From Siphonodentalium dalli (lineage: Eukaryota; Mollusca; Scaphopoda; Gadilida; Siphonodentaliidae), in NCBI GenBank assembly GCA_032622095.1, contig CP136066.1, forward strand, positions 200,966,978 through 201,030,977: a stretch of 64,000 nucleotides of DNA, written 5' to 3'. The position numbers and the translations under genes were made by a program. Position 1 is the stretch's first letter. Each line of letters begins with the position of its first letter. This document shows, piece by piece, positions 16,785-29,379 of the stretch. The notes below the pieces were generated by a model. The model had not been told where the DNA came from. It ran no database searches and worked only from the letters and a program-made list of their open reading frames with translations.

Positions 16785-16935
16785 GTGCCAGTGCATCTCT
16801 TTTATATGCGAGTCTCCCCCTTGCATATATAAGAGAATGCACTGGCTTACAATGTCAAGGTAAATAATGTTAGGCCAATGTATTCTCCTATATATGCGAG
16901 GCTCCCTATGGGAGATTCACATATATAAAATAATG
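16785..16935. repeat. HP-1 foldback repeats, copies 2 and 3 in tandem
   Basis: Two adjacent hairpins (16785-16846 and 16873-16932) with the GCCAGTGCATCTC / GAGAATGCACTGGC type arms and TATATA-rich stems. Confidence 0.75.
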
Positions 16936-17261
16936 TATTTGCACAGGGTTTTCGCAAAATTTCAAGAAGCTTCCATTCATGAAAGTGTTAAAAAAAACAA
17001 AAACCTTTAAATTCAGAAATAACAAAGAAAAATATATAATTTAAGTTGAAATATGTCAAGCTATATCTAAGGACAGTAGTGGACAGAGATTGTGGACATC
17101 GCCTTTTAAAGCTGAGCGGTAGGATGATTTATTATTTATATTTTCAGTGGGCCATAAAAAGCACAGAGCGGGCTGCAGCAGGCCACATCAGGGGGCTGTG
17201 TCTCAGATACAACATTCATTTCGTTTGGCCGTAGCAAACCAGTCTCAAAGTCTCAATGAGT

Positions 17262-17433
17262 AAAGAATAACGCTAATTATCAGGAGCATTGATTTGATTC
17301 ATTTAAAGAATAACGCAAATTATCAGGAGCATTGATTTGATTCATTTAAAGAATAACGCCAATTATCAGGAGCATTGATTTGATTCATTTAAAGAATAAC
17401 GCTAATTATCAGGAGCATTGATTTGATTAATTT
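17262..17433 (+). repeat. 43-bp x4 tandem repeat just upstream of an NVL acceptor
   Basis: Four 43-bp copies (starts 17262, 17305, 17348, 17391) differing by single bases. Two copies (1 and 4) hold GCTAATTATC, in which CTAAT fits the CTRAY branch-point consensus; the others read AAATT or CCAATT. The array ends 23 bases before exon 17457. A role in branch-point choice is inference. Confidence 0.85.
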
Positions 17434-17456
17434 CAGCCTAGATTTCTTTATTTTAG

Positions 17457-19025
<1,569 letters not shown>

Positions 19026-19244
19026 TATCAGATAGCACTGAAATTAGATTTAAAGATTCACTATAAGGAACACTTTAAATGAATATGAAATAATAATTTA
19101 TCATTTTAGAGTTATCCTTCTTTGCTTATCTATGCCACATATAATTTTGCACAAGTTGAAGTATGTATTAAAACCATTTAGTGCAATTTCTCATTTCATA
19201 TTAAAACCATTTAGTGCAGTCGCTCGTTTCAAACTGTTTTTAAC

Positions 19245-19455
19245 CTTTCTATACTAAATGGATTGTCCCATTTAGTTATAAAGGTATACATTGGAATAGT
19301 CTATTAGTCATTTAGAGGGGTGTTCACGATAAATTTGCAGATGAAAAGGTAATACAACCGCTGAAGTATTCATATTCGTTGGCGGAATATGATTAGTTAA
19401 TAAGTTCAACAAATGACCTTTTCCATTGGGAACTACCCATCAATGAGTATTGTTG
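19245..19455. repeat. Foldback repeat family C (part copy)
   Basis: Family with ends like AACCCTTTCTATACTAAAT and its inverse, a core TACATTGGAATGGTCTAT, and GAGGGGTGTTCA. Other copies are at 21255-21512, 25255-25535, 33210-33320, 41221-41375 and 50845-51040. Confidence 0.6.
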
Positions 19456-19552
19456 GAATTGCCATGGGCGAATTTTGATGTGCCCTGGCAATGATCTTTT
19501 ATATTATTTCGAGAACTTTAAGATAATAGGCTCCTAATCTTGATGTTTCTGA

Positions 19553-19738
<186 letters not shown>

Positions 19739-19924
19739 TAATGAATATGCTATTGTTGGTCATATAAAATATATCACATTATGCTTGTTTAAACTCCATT
19801 CAGAATTTAAATGGGAAGGAAACCCTCAACAAATCAGGCCATTAATATATTTAGTGTATCAACTATGGTGCAATAAAACACCTCTCATTTATACTCTTAA
19901 CACAATGATGTCACATCGCGTAAC

Positions 19925-21160
19925 CAGTGTTCGCCCTGGCCCGAAAAATTTTGTAGCCATTTTTTTAGCCACTTGTGCAATTTTGTTAGCCACTTTAAAA
20001 AAAGGTTAGCCACATATTGTGGGATAAATTAGCACACGATGTAGTATGATATAAACATTTATTTTACTCAAAGTTATCAGCACTTATAATACATAACAAT
20101 ATACAATATCAATAAATTAACAATAACATTCACAATTCAAACACAGTTTGAATCAAGTCTTTTTTCATAACTGGAGTACCTGTCGCAAACTGATTGGAAA
20201 CTCCAGCTTCTCGACAGAGTTTACAGTACATGACACGTTTTTCCCTGTCGTAAGAAAGCCAGTCACGACCGATTCTCCACTCGTCCTTAAATGCACGTTT
20301 TGGCGAATATAGTTGTTTATCCGGCGTCCTCGCAGAATTGTATTGTCCAATATTGTTAGGTGCATTATTCACATTTGTGTCGCATGGTATCTCTATCACA
20401 TCACTACAAACAGTTGTGGGTTTGGATGGTTTATCCACGATATCAACATTTGTGGATTTTCCAAAGAAATCAGTAAGTTTTTTAACTTTACATGGTTGGT
20501 CATTTTGACTCGTGCCGAAATCTAATTTACGTTTGCGATTCATTGTGAAAATTCGGAATGTGGACTTTCTTCAAACTCTCCACATTTAAAGGAGTCTTAA
20601 AACAACAGACGCCATGGTATCAGACGCTGTCATAAAACCGTCTGGAGTGGTATCCACACCTCCGAATTAGTTAAACAAAGCCTGAATGCGTTGTTCTATT
20701 CAAATTAATTGCCCCTAAAGCCTATACTGATTCATAACAGGCGCGAGTCTCGTCCCATTCAACACTATCCATTGCGGGGGAATGTGAGAAGCTATTGAAT
20801 TGAGCATATATATGACTTCACTCTTTTGCAATCAGTTTAAAACACCGTAAAATAAAGCTCTTTTGTTACACAGGAAGCCATTTCATAAATCTATGTTTAC
20901 TCAATTGTGATAGCGTCTTAAGAATCCACCTCTACACGACCATTAACTAATTCCCCATGGCGTGAAACCAACGCCAGATAGTATGGCTAATCGAACACAC
21001 CCGTAATCTCGCACTTCTCTTCAGCTCTCGTTAATAACGTTAAGTCTCTTTGTTTACAATAAATTGTTGAGTCTCCGGTCGACACAGAAAATGTTTGTAG
21101 CCATATGTTTAGCCACAAGCATATTTATTTTAGCCACTTCGTACGGCAGGGCGAACACTG
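19925..21160 (-). mobile_element. hAT-type transposon with CAGTGTTCGCCCTG ends
   Basis: Perfect 14-bp terminal inverted repeats CAGTGTTCGCCCTG / CAGGGCGAACACTG and a perfect 8-bp target duplication CGCGTAAC (19917-19924, 21161-21168). Subterminal TTAGCCAC repeats occur at both ends. At 1236 bp it is non-autonomous. Related sequence lies at 40030-40851. It sits in the NVL intron between the RPGR and lid exons. Confidence 0.95.
20130..20543 (-). pseudogene. N-terminal zinc-finger fragment of a ZNF862-like hAT protein
   Basis: 137 codons, starting MNRKRKLDFG. The basic N-terminus is followed by KKLTDFFGKS, and the C-terminal part is WRIGRDWLSYD.EKRVMYCKLCRE.....FATGT. W-x-x-Y...MYC-x2-C...FATGT is the start of the TTF/BED-like finger found in ZNF862/KIAA1586-type hAT-derived proteins. 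No catalytic RNase-H-like domain or dimerisation region follows, so it is a captured or deleted first exon inside the element. Function as a protein is unlikely; a repressor role is only a possibility. The ATG at 20541-20543 is supported by the basic start. Confidence 0.65.
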
Positions 21161-21254
21161 CGCGTAACACAAAACCCCTGCTAATTATGGCGCGTCCATA
21201 CTTTTATGATCATGACGTCATGGCCTTTTCGATATGCGATAGTTTCCTTCCCCT

Positions 21255-21512
21255 TTAACCCTTTCTTTACTAAATACTCATTGACAAATAGTTACCACAG
21301 GAATTGTTCAGATAATAAGTTAAAATAAAAAATCTTTGTTGAACTTAATTGTTGAACATTTTCCACCAATTAATATAATAGGAATTCTTCTTTACTTGTA
21401 TTGATCTGTTGTCTGCTTATTTTTCCTGAAAACCCCACCAGATGAATAATAGACCATTCCAAAATATACTTTTATAACTGAATGGGAGAATTCATTTAGT
21501 GTAGAAAGGGTT
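21255..21512. repeat. Foldback repeat family C
   Basis: Starts TTTAACCCTTTCTTTACTAA (21255), has TACTCATTGACAAATAGTTACC, and ends in the inverse TAGTGTAGAAAGGGTTAA (21496-21513). It lies between the hAT element and exon 21557. Confidence 0.7.
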
Positions 21513-21556
21513 AATATATTGTTCATTGTTTATCGCATATTTTTGTTACTTTACAG

Positions 21557-21633
21557 AATGGTACTAAACCTAAACTGTCTGAAGATGTTGATCTGACTGT
21601 GATATCAAATCGTACAGAATGTAATGGATTCAC
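21557..21633 (+). CDS. NVL: NVL D2 domain exon: lid region, donor duplicated
   Basis: After TTTACTTTACAG it codes NGTKPKLSEDVDLTVISNRT then ECNGFT, with two bases of the Thr codon before the donor GTGAGT at 21634. NGTKP.L..DVDL is specific to NVL. The final Thr completes with G of the next exon to give TGADLASL, the standard AAA+ lid helix. This donor is the first of 15 tandem copies of the exon end plus donor. Using any later donor would read ACG TGA (or ACG TAA), a stop, so only the first donor gives a full protein. Confidence 0.93.
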
Positions 21634-22152
21634 GTGAGTATCAAATCGTACAGAATGTAATGGATTCACATGAGTATCAAATCGTACAGAATGTAATGGA
21701 TTCACGTGAGTATCAAATCGTACAGAATGTATTGGATTCACGTGAGTATCAAATCGTACAGAATGTAATGGATTCACGTGAGTATCAAATCGTACAGAAT
21801 GTAATGGATTCACGTGAGTATCAAATCGTACAGAATGTAATGGATTCACGTGAGTATCAAATTGTACACAATGTAATGGATTCACGTGAGTATCAAATCG
21901 TACAGAATGTAATGGATTCACGTAAGTATCAAATCGTACAGAATGTAATGGATTTACGTGAGTATCAAATCATACAGAATGTAATGGATTCACGTGAGTA
22001 TCAAATCGTACAGAATGTAATGGATTCACGTAAGTATCAAATCGTACAGAATGTAATGGATTCACGTAAGTATCAAATCGTACAGAATGTAATGGATTTA
22101 CGTGAGTATCAAATCATACAGAATGTAATGGATTCACGTGAGTATCAAATCG
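21604..22152 (+). repeat. 36-bp tandem array duplicating an NVL 5' splice site
   Basis: Fifteen 36-bp units (21604-22143) plus 9 bases of a sixteenth. Each unit has 30 exon bases and the six-base donor GTGAGT. Copy 2 has CACATGAGT, destroying the GT. Copies 9, 12 and 13 have the stronger GTAAGT, and copies 10 and 14 have GGATTTACG. Copies 9-11 and 13-15 share the same series of variants, so a block of about three units was re-duplicated. The true exon frame meets a stop at each unit junction. Confidence 0.97.
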
Positions 22153-22314
22153 GGTAGAATGCAAGCATTCAGATAACAATCAATTACTATTGCCGAAAAA
22201 GCCTGACTGTAGGTTGTACATTTCAAATACAGCTTCTGAACAACTCACATTTAATTATTTAGTTCTTTATTCTAATCGAATTGATGACAAAGACCATTTT
22301 TGAAAACATGCTAT

Positions 22315-22548
22315 GGGAGATCTAGCCTCAGATCTCAGATGGTGATGTGCACCCATTGGACACCTCGATTATGCATTATGTTGTCTGTCATTTTGGGGAT
22401 ATAAAGAAACTAAACTAAAAAAGAAATAGAATTTTCTAAACAAACTAAAAAACTTGTTAATTTGATAATAACTATACTTTCCAGAGGAGATAAGGCCTAA
22501 GCAGAATGAGGCCACCAGAATGTGAATTTAGTGATGCTAGTAGCCCAC
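22315..22548. repeat. HP-2 foldback repeat (part)
   Basis: Contains GGTGATGTGCACCCATTGG, the family spacer, and ATAAGGCCTAAGCAGAATGA followed by one hairpin arm (22501-22545). The opposite arm is missing, replaced by GTAGCCCACTGGGG. Confidence 0.65.
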
Positions 22549-22692
22549 TGGGGTTGGAGAACGGGTGCTCTGAGCTTCTCCAAAACGCGACCACGGTCGT
22601 GTCGGTGGGATTTTACACTTACATACGAAATTTGAGCTCAATCTGTACACGCGTTTTAGATTCTATGAAGTACACATATACACACACACATA

Positions 22693-23689
22693 TCTATTAT
22701 ATATTTTGGAAGTTCTGTTTGTGTGTGTGTAATCGATGAACTCGAAAACGACCGACCCGATTTCGATGAAACTTGGTATGTGGGGGTATTTTCGGGCCAG
22801 GAGTAATTTAGGCCTATTAATTTGTCCGTGCGACGTCACCTTGACCTTCAAAACTCATATCTCGGGATCCGCAGTGCTATCACGCCGGATTTAGCACTGC
22901 GATGCAGGGAGGATAACTCTATATTCATACATCAACGAACGTAAGCGTTTTGCAGGCAATTACGCATCCTTTATTTTTCCCAAAATTATAACATTTACAA
23001 TATATATTGTCAATTTGCAGGCTATTAAAAATCGTGCATCTATCCCAAAATATATCATTTATTACAATTTCTGATATATAAATTTTGTTACAGCTAATAT
23101 TCTTAGGTCTATTGTCGATAGATTTATTTTTTGTATATTCACACCACGCATAGGCTCAAGCTGTTTACATTTACCCCGCGGGTCTGGAATCTCATCCAAG
23201 AATCCATTTAGCTGAAATGATACTTCGTTGTTGCGAAATGGAATCTACCGGTGGCCCCAAACCGTCAATGCCAACAACATCGATATTGTTCAACTTTGAC
23301 GGCGAGAAAATAATTAGTTAAAATTTACTACACAATGCTAATTTATCTTTACGTTGAAGCTTGATAATTAACGAGCGTGTGTATATGAGGCGCGTTTATA
23401 TACTTTAGTGGAAATCAAATCGGGTAAAACTGGCGGATTTTTACGGACGAAATTTGATACATAGGGTATCTCGGTATCCGCTGGGCCGATTTCCCGGTAT
23501 CCGCTGGGCCAATTTCCACCGGTGTTGGTGTTGGTAAACTGCCAGACGGATTTTGACGAAATTTGATACTTAGTGGTAATTGTTTCCAGGGAGTGTTTTG
23601 GACGGGTCAAATCGTGACCCCACCTGACCTTGACCTTCAAAATGGTCAATTCAATGTCAAAGCCCGGACGAAGTCGGGTCACCTTCTAG
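22693..23689 (-). mobile_element. Probable non-autonomous Helitron
   Basis: Starts TCTATTATATATTTTGG and ends CTAG followed by T (23686-23690). A short GC hairpin (CCCGGACGAAGTCGGG, 23663-23678) lies just inside the 3' end, and it lacks inverted ends and target duplication. These are Helitron marks: TC start, CTRR end, subterminal hairpin. Internally, related phrases such as TTTGATGAAACTTGGTATG and CACCTTGACCTTCAAAA occur twice. There is no Rep/helicase gene. The end definitions are by eye. Confidence 0.55.
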
Positions 23690-23837
23690 TATATATATAT
23701 ATACGGAAGTCTCAAATTATATAGTAGATAGATATGAAAAAGATACCTAACAATAGTATTGCTATTTACATATTAACACTCAAACCATTTAAAAGTATAT
23801 AAAATCACCATTTTCCCGTGTTATGTAGAAACTATGC

Positions 23838-24215
23838 AAGCCTTGAAATAGTGTCTCTGACATTTGCAGAATGAGGTTCCGAGAGGGTGAATTTAGCGAT
23901 GCTATCACATACGGCGTGCTTGCATCACTAAATTCACTCTCTGGGAACCTCATTCTGCTTCGTCCTCAACTTCTATGGGAAACCTGGGATCAGATTGAAA
24001 TCCCCAGTTGAAGTTGGTGATGTTCACCCATTAGTAACCTCGATTATGCATTTTATCTTCTGGATATTAGGGGATATAGAAACTGAACAGAAGGGAAAAG
24101 TAACTAGACAATGTTAATTGTTTGAATATAGATACTTCCCAGAAGATGATGCCTAAGCTGGATGAGGTCCCCAGAGGGTTTATTTAGTGATACTAGCCTG
24201 CTGTGCCCATTACAC
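23838..24215. repeat. HP-2 foldback repeat
   Basis: A full copy: GTCTCTGACATTTGCAGAAT, arms at 23868-23906 and 23921-23958 (CTCTGGGAACCTCATTCTG), the GTTGAAGTTGGTGATGTTCA spacer, and a third arm near 24160. Confidence 0.75.
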
Positions 24216-24574
24216 GGCCACATTGAAGTGTTAACAATAGTACAGCGAATGAACAGGATTTTAATAAATTTGCCTTGCAACATTTTGTGCAAGATTATTT
24301 AATTTAATTATAGTTACATAGCCTGTGTGAGCTGCACTAAATCCTATTCGGCGATTGGTCAACTGCCAATTGTGACATGCATTTATATCCAAATAAATAA
24401 CACATAACACAAACAGACATCAAATCACATGGATGACCAAAAGTGGTAGATAGATTAACTTCTTTGTTTTTAAATGCACGGCCATAGAATAATTGAGCTA
24501 ACTTACAGTGGTGCATGGTATAATATTTAAGATTTGAGAAAAAAAATCATAAGGAAAATGTTATATAAATATAG

Positions 24575-25130
24575 GAAACTAGCGGATGTACCTGGTGTTC
24601 CACAGAAATATTAAAGAGCATTTATTGTTACAATACTTTTTTACGATATGGTAGAACATAACGGCGATGTCAGGCAGAGTCGAGAACCAGAGGGCCGAAA
24701 TACATGACCACATCAAATTTCAGTGAGATCCACCCAGTAGTTTCTGAGAATCGCGATGCCTGTGTGGATATTAACGTCAAAATGTGATGTTAGGGAATGA
24801 GGACCCAGTCCAGGCGACGTCAGGCCAAATCTGAACCCATCCCATGTTACCGAGAGGACCGACATACACTATCATACCAAATTTCAGTACGATCTGCCAA
24901 ATATTTTCAGTGAAACCGTTTTACCAGTGCAGATATAACGTCAATGTCAAAATGTGATGTCTGACTTTACCTGAAGGGCCGAATACACACCTTTACCAAA
25001 TTTCAGTGCAATCTGGCCGTCAGTTCCTGAGAAACCGGTTTTCCAGTGTCGAAATGGACAGAGACGGGACCCGTGTTACCCGCAGTGCCGAAATACATAC
25101 CCATGCCAAATTCATTCACATTTATATATT
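24575..25130 (+). repeat. Diverged ~120-bp subrepeats
   Basis: Three to four degenerate units with the phrase ACCAAATTTCAGTGNGATCTG followed by TTTCNGAGAAACCG, near 24710, 24880, 25000 and 25100. Probably part of a decayed non-autonomous element. No gene seen. Confidence 0.55.
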
Positions 25131-25254
25131 AGATGAATGTAGTTGTAGTGTGGTCGTTGGCCCCAACAACTGCAGTGCCATACCCTTCAATAAAACACTC
25201 AAACTACATTGATGGTGAAGCACATTAACTTGTTCATGACAACTTTTGAATTAA

Positions 25255-25535
25255 CCCTTTATATACTACTAGTAATGGATATCTCCATGGATTCTCACAT
25301 TCACTTATAGAAGTATATATTGGAATGGTCTATAATTTATTTGGAGGGGTGTTCAGAAAAAATGAGCAGATGGCAGAGAGTCAAAATAATATAAGTATGG
25401 AAGGATTAATTTTCATTGGCGGGAAATTTTCAGATAATAAATTCACCAAATGCTCTATTGTCATTTGTTGAACTATTTATCTGAACATTTCCTATAGGAA
25501 CTACTCGTCAATGAGTGTTTAGCATAGAAAGTGTT
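25255..25535. repeat. Foldback repeat family C, full copy
   Basis: Begins TTAACCCTTTATATACTACT and ends GTTTAGCATAGAAAGTGTTG (inverse). The core holds GTATATATTGGAATGGTCTA, GGAGGGGTGTTCAG and GTCATTTGTTGAAC. Confidence 0.7.
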
Positions 25536-25597
25536 GCGGATGTGCCAGACTTGTTAAATGGCCTCTCAATATAAAGTTACTCGTTTTTCTTTTCCAG

Positions 25598-25748
25598 GGG
25601 AGCAGACTTGGCATCACTTGTCCGAGAGGCCTCTGTAACGGCTCTGCGTAACCTCATCAAAAACCCAGAGAGTGACATTTCATTAGAAGTTACCAGTCAA
25701 CATTTTGAGTTGGCTTTCTCCAAAGTCAAGCCTTCAGTATCCCAAAAG
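25598..25748 (+). CDS. NVL: NVL D2 domain exon: lid helices and C-terminal part
   Basis: Acceptor CTTTTCCAG. Completes Thr, then GADLASLVREASVTALRNLI, later LEVTSQHFELAFSKVKPSVSQK, ending in phase 0 before GTGAGC (25749). GADL..LVREA is the sensor-2 helix of AAA+ proteins, and the HFE.AF.KV.PSVS block is the standard end of type II domains. The NVL family normally ends with about 10-15 further residues after this point. A last small exon should follow, but I could not identify it between here and 39 kb. Confidence 0.93.
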
Positions 25749-25769
25749 GTGAGCACAGCAATGCAATAC

Positions 25770-25902
25770 CACATATATTTATACCCCCGCAAAGAGAATA
25801 AGGGGTATATAATAAATATATTTATACCCCCGCGAAGAGAATAAGGCGTATATAATAAATATATTTATACCCCCGCGAAGAGAATAAGGGGTATATAATA
25901 AA
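25770..25902 (+). repeat. ~50-bp x3 tandem repeat after an NVL donor
   Basis: Three copies of ATATTTATACCCCCGCGAAG plus GAATAAGGGGTATATAATAA. Each is palindromic at its ends (TATACCCCC / GGGGTATA). It starts about 20 bases after the donor at 25749. A related hairpin is at 62610-62641. Confidence 0.85.
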
Positions 25903-26067
25903 TGACTGGGGTCATTGGATTTTGACCGGCTGTCTAATTAACTCTTTGAGTGCCAGGGGCCGATCTCATCGGCCCTAAACCTACAAAATAAGTTTTTTAA
26001 AGAATAAATATAAGAATAAATTATTAAAATTGTAAAAAATTGTAAAAAAAAAAAAAAAAATTGTTAG

Positions 26068-26136
26068 GCCAATGCATTCTCTTATATATGCGAGGCGACC
26101 TATGGTCGACTCGCATATATAAGAGAATGCATTGGC
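26068..26136. repeat. HP-1 foldback repeat
   Basis: GCCAATGCATTCTCTTATAT arm, the inner GGCGACCTATGGTCGACTCG palindrome, then the inverse arm. An A-rich tract (26036-26060) precedes it. The wider unit runs about 25925-26185, from TTAACTCTTTGAGTGCCAGG to its inverse CCTGGCACTCAAAGGGTTAA. Confidence 0.8.
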
Positions 26137-26320
26137 ACAGGGTATATGGGTTGATACAAAAATCGACCTGGCACTCAAAGGGTTAAACAAAGTGTGTGGA
26201 TCCCAAACTTTATATAATTACTCTGCTGGTCTAAACCAACGATCTTCCAGTCATTCCTTATAATCATATAACAGTACAATTTAATAGAACATTAATAAAA
26301 ATGAACAACTCCCTAAACAA

Positions 26321-26777
26321 TTGTAAGTGACGTATGGTTAAGCTATACCAGGTGAAAGCTAACGTCATACACATCAACCAAGAAAAACAACAGCTGATCC
26401 TAACTTGTGTACATATAATAAAGTGAGTAGATGGGCGCAAAGCGCCCGGGATGGTCGAAAAGATCGAGTGATTCTCCGATCTTTTCGACCATCACAAATC
26501 ACAAATCAAATGTTCAAATCAGATAAGTCGCATCCCGCCAAACTCCAGATACACACACAGTTTTACATTAAAAGTTGGTCTCCTTCATCAGGTACCACAC
26601 TTGGACGTCAGTTATATCACGCCCTTGACGGCGACCACAAACCTATCACTTGTGATACAGCGCCCATCTACTCACTTTATTATATGTACACAAGTTAGGA
26701 TCAGCTGTTGTTTTTCTTGGTTGATGTGTATGACGTTAGCTTTCACCTGGTATAGCTTAACCATACGTCACTTACAA
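26321..26777. repeat. Perfect 118-bp inverted repeat with nested hairpin
   Basis: Arms 26321-26438 and 26660-26777 are exact reverse complements over all 118 bases by my reading. Outer ends are TTGTAAGTGACG / CGTCACTTACAA and inner ends GATGGGCGC / GCGCCCATC. Inside the 221-bp spacer lies a second hairpin (GATGGTCGAAAAGATCG against CGATCTTTTCGACCATC, 26449-26494). No target duplication is obvious and no gene is inside. Confidence 0.95.
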
Positions 26778-26845
26778 TGTGTACATATGTGTTTGATAAC
26801 TGTTTTTATATTATCTTAAAATACCCAAAAAACAAAAAAATCCGA

Positions 26846-26862
26846 CCCCCCCCCCCCCCCCC
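26846..26862. repeat. Poly-C tract (17 C)
   Basis: Uninterrupted C run 70 bases beyond the perfect inverted repeat. Equivalent to poly-G on the other strand. Confidence 0.9.
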
Positions 26863-27230
26863 ATTTTTTCACTGTTATTTTTAGCATGTTACCCATTAGC
26901 CATGTTACCCCCTTTTTCTCGCTGTTATTTTTTTTAGCATGTTATCGCCCCCAATTTACCAGTAACTTAATAATTTCTTCGATTCATGAGTTTATGCGCT
27001 TTTGTATTTTTATAACGTCTAACATATAGTTCTACCGTTTTGTTGATGAGCATAATTATGTCTTATATTTGCAATTGTATTTTATGTTTAACATGTCAAG
27101 TGTTTTAGAGCACTTCGGTGGATTTTACTCTATATAAAACTGTTATTTAATTAAGTAACATATGGTTAAAATTCCAACAAGGTCTCCTAATAAAAAAAGC
27201 AGCGAGCCCATGCACATGATGGGCTTGAAG

Positions 27231-28577
27231 TAGAGCTGAAACGGTTAGACGGTTAGCATCCGGTTAGCGACGTAACCGGTTAGAAAAAAATGAACCGGAC
27301 GTAACCGCATCCTGTTGTCAGTTGAATGTGAACGTGAATAATCCTCAAAATATTAGGTTAAATGATGCAAAACTAATACTAAATCCCGTGTCACCGATAG
27401 TAGAGTGCAATGCAAGCATTAATTGGTACACGCGGCAGTATCAGATACTTAGTAGCAATTCTCGAACTGTCTGGAAGTGTCGGCGACCTTCAATCAATTC
27501 CGACCCTTTGAAGTTTTCTTCCGACAAAAGCACGTGTGCAGTCACTGTGTATCAAGTCTGAATGCACACAAGGAAGTGACAACGTAAAAGTGGCGTTGTG
27601 TGGCAATGCGTGCTTATGTAACTTAATAGTTAATACTGCACGAAGCAACATGGATTCAAATTGGAATCACACCACGACATACTATATATAAAACTGTTTT
27701 ACAGTGGGGTTTATAAAAACTATGTAAGTCGACAAAGTTTGAGGATTGAGATCAGCTGCACAATGTCTTCACTCTTCCCGTTCTTCCTCCCTGTTGTGAT
27801 TTAATATGATCAATTCAATTGAGTGACCAAACAGACATCTTAGTTGAAGCAACCCAAACTTCTTCAATAATCTTCCCTTTTATCAAGGAAATTGATGCTC
27901 CATGCTACTCTGTAACTGGTTGTGCCTGTGGGACTAATTAACACTCAATTTGGCAGTAATTGCTATATGTTAAGTGATTGCATACTAAAACCGAAACCGA
28001 AAAAACCGAAACCGAAACGTAAATTATATAACCTCCCAACACTAGTGTCCGCTATCATGATACCGACGAATAGCTCGAATACTGAATAGGACTGCGAGTC
28101 TGACATAACTGACCTTCCTTTTTGTTCTATAGTTATTACTTTCTTGTCTTTATATATAATGCAATGGAGGATATACCAATGATGATAATGATATATTACA
28201 GATCTTTAATATATAGTTTTGTTACTCGTTTTACCAATACCCATACTATTTTACTCGTTTTACAAATGCCCAAACATATGCTGATCACGGCAAATAAGCG
28301 ATCTCCCCTGCCATTCACAAATTTCACTTGCTCATTCCCCATCACGAGAGCCAGCAAAAGAACAGTGAATGCGTGTTTTTGAATATCGTTAAATGTCGTG
28401 AATAAGGTCTTTATTTCAGCTACTACTTCTCACCTAGGTTTGTCCCTGGAGCATGCCATAATGTCGACATAATTAGTGTGAGAGAAGTCCGCTAGAAATT
28501 TAGCAGTTAACCGGTTGAAATCCGGTTAACCCCGATGGTTAACCGGTTAGAAGAATGGGTCAACCGTTTCAGCTCTA
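27231..28577. mobile_element. hAT-type transposon, TAGAGCTGAAACGGTT ends
   Basis: TIRs TAGAGCTGAAACGGTT and AACCGTTTCAGCTCTA (the left end continues AGACGGTTAG), with a perfect 8-bp target duplication GCTTGAAG (27223-27230, 28578-28585). Repeated CCGGTTA/TAACCGG motifs fill both subterminal regions. At 1347 bp it has no intact transposase. A segment at 27985-28050 (AACCGAAACCGAAAAAACCG) resembles the subterminal repeats of the element at 3020-4114. Confidence 0.94.
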
Positions 28578-28585
28578 GCTTGAAG

Positions 28586-29374
28586 TGATATAGGTGGTTC
28601 ATCACTTTTTATGCAGTGGAGGCTGCAGTTATTGATTGACAAACCTCGGAAATGTTTGTGTGATATGTAGGCAATAATTAATGGCTAAGAAATAATTGAA
28701 AGGGACTGGTGAAGGAAATTGACGTACTAATAATTTATCTAACTTTAACAACATTGTATTAAAGATATGGCAAGCGGCGTTGGCTGTGGGTATAGCTGTT
28801 AAAATAGTCACATCCGTCAAAACCGCCATAAACAGAAAGAATATTATATGATAGACAAACTTTGTTCTTATACCTAGCTGTCATAAATATTGCATAAATT
28901 GCATGTTATTGTCCTGTTAGTACTCTGCGTTATGTAAACAAATGCCACATTATGTAAACAAACAGTACGTAAAGAGTATGCAATAAACAAAACATTCAAC
29001 ACCAAGGAGACCCTACTACATTAACTTTGGTTAGAATTGACTCCCAGTTATTTACAATTTCCAGTATAGCGCTTGTTAATCTTCGCCACTCAAAATTTTG
29101 TTGAATGGGTCACCTTGAATCGCTCTACTGAAAAACTTGCCACTGTGTTAAGTGTTTTGCTTATCGCTCACTTTTTACATGCTGTATATAAACAAACACT
29201 CGGCTCACACAAAGTGTTTTGTGGATAATACCACATTCATACTATTATTATTATACTATTAGTATATTCTTGAGGAATTTTCATAATTTTGTAACTGTAA
29301 TTCTAAATTATAACATAACGAGGGCCATCTGTGCCTTTAAGTATTCTTATTGCTTGCTTGACGTTGCTTATTTT
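28586..29374. other. No gene recognised
   Basis: AT-rich sequence with only short ORFs. A small direct duplication, TATGTAAACAAATGCC / TATGTAAACAAACAGT, occurs at 28932-28965. Nothing else identified. Confidence 0.5.
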
Positions 29375-29379
29375 GTTAT

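Noticed and set aside
21523-22157. ORFs of 177 codons (+) and 132 codons (-) across the 36-bp array
   Set aside because: Both are out of the NVL frame and arise only from repetition. The NVL frame has a stop at each unit.
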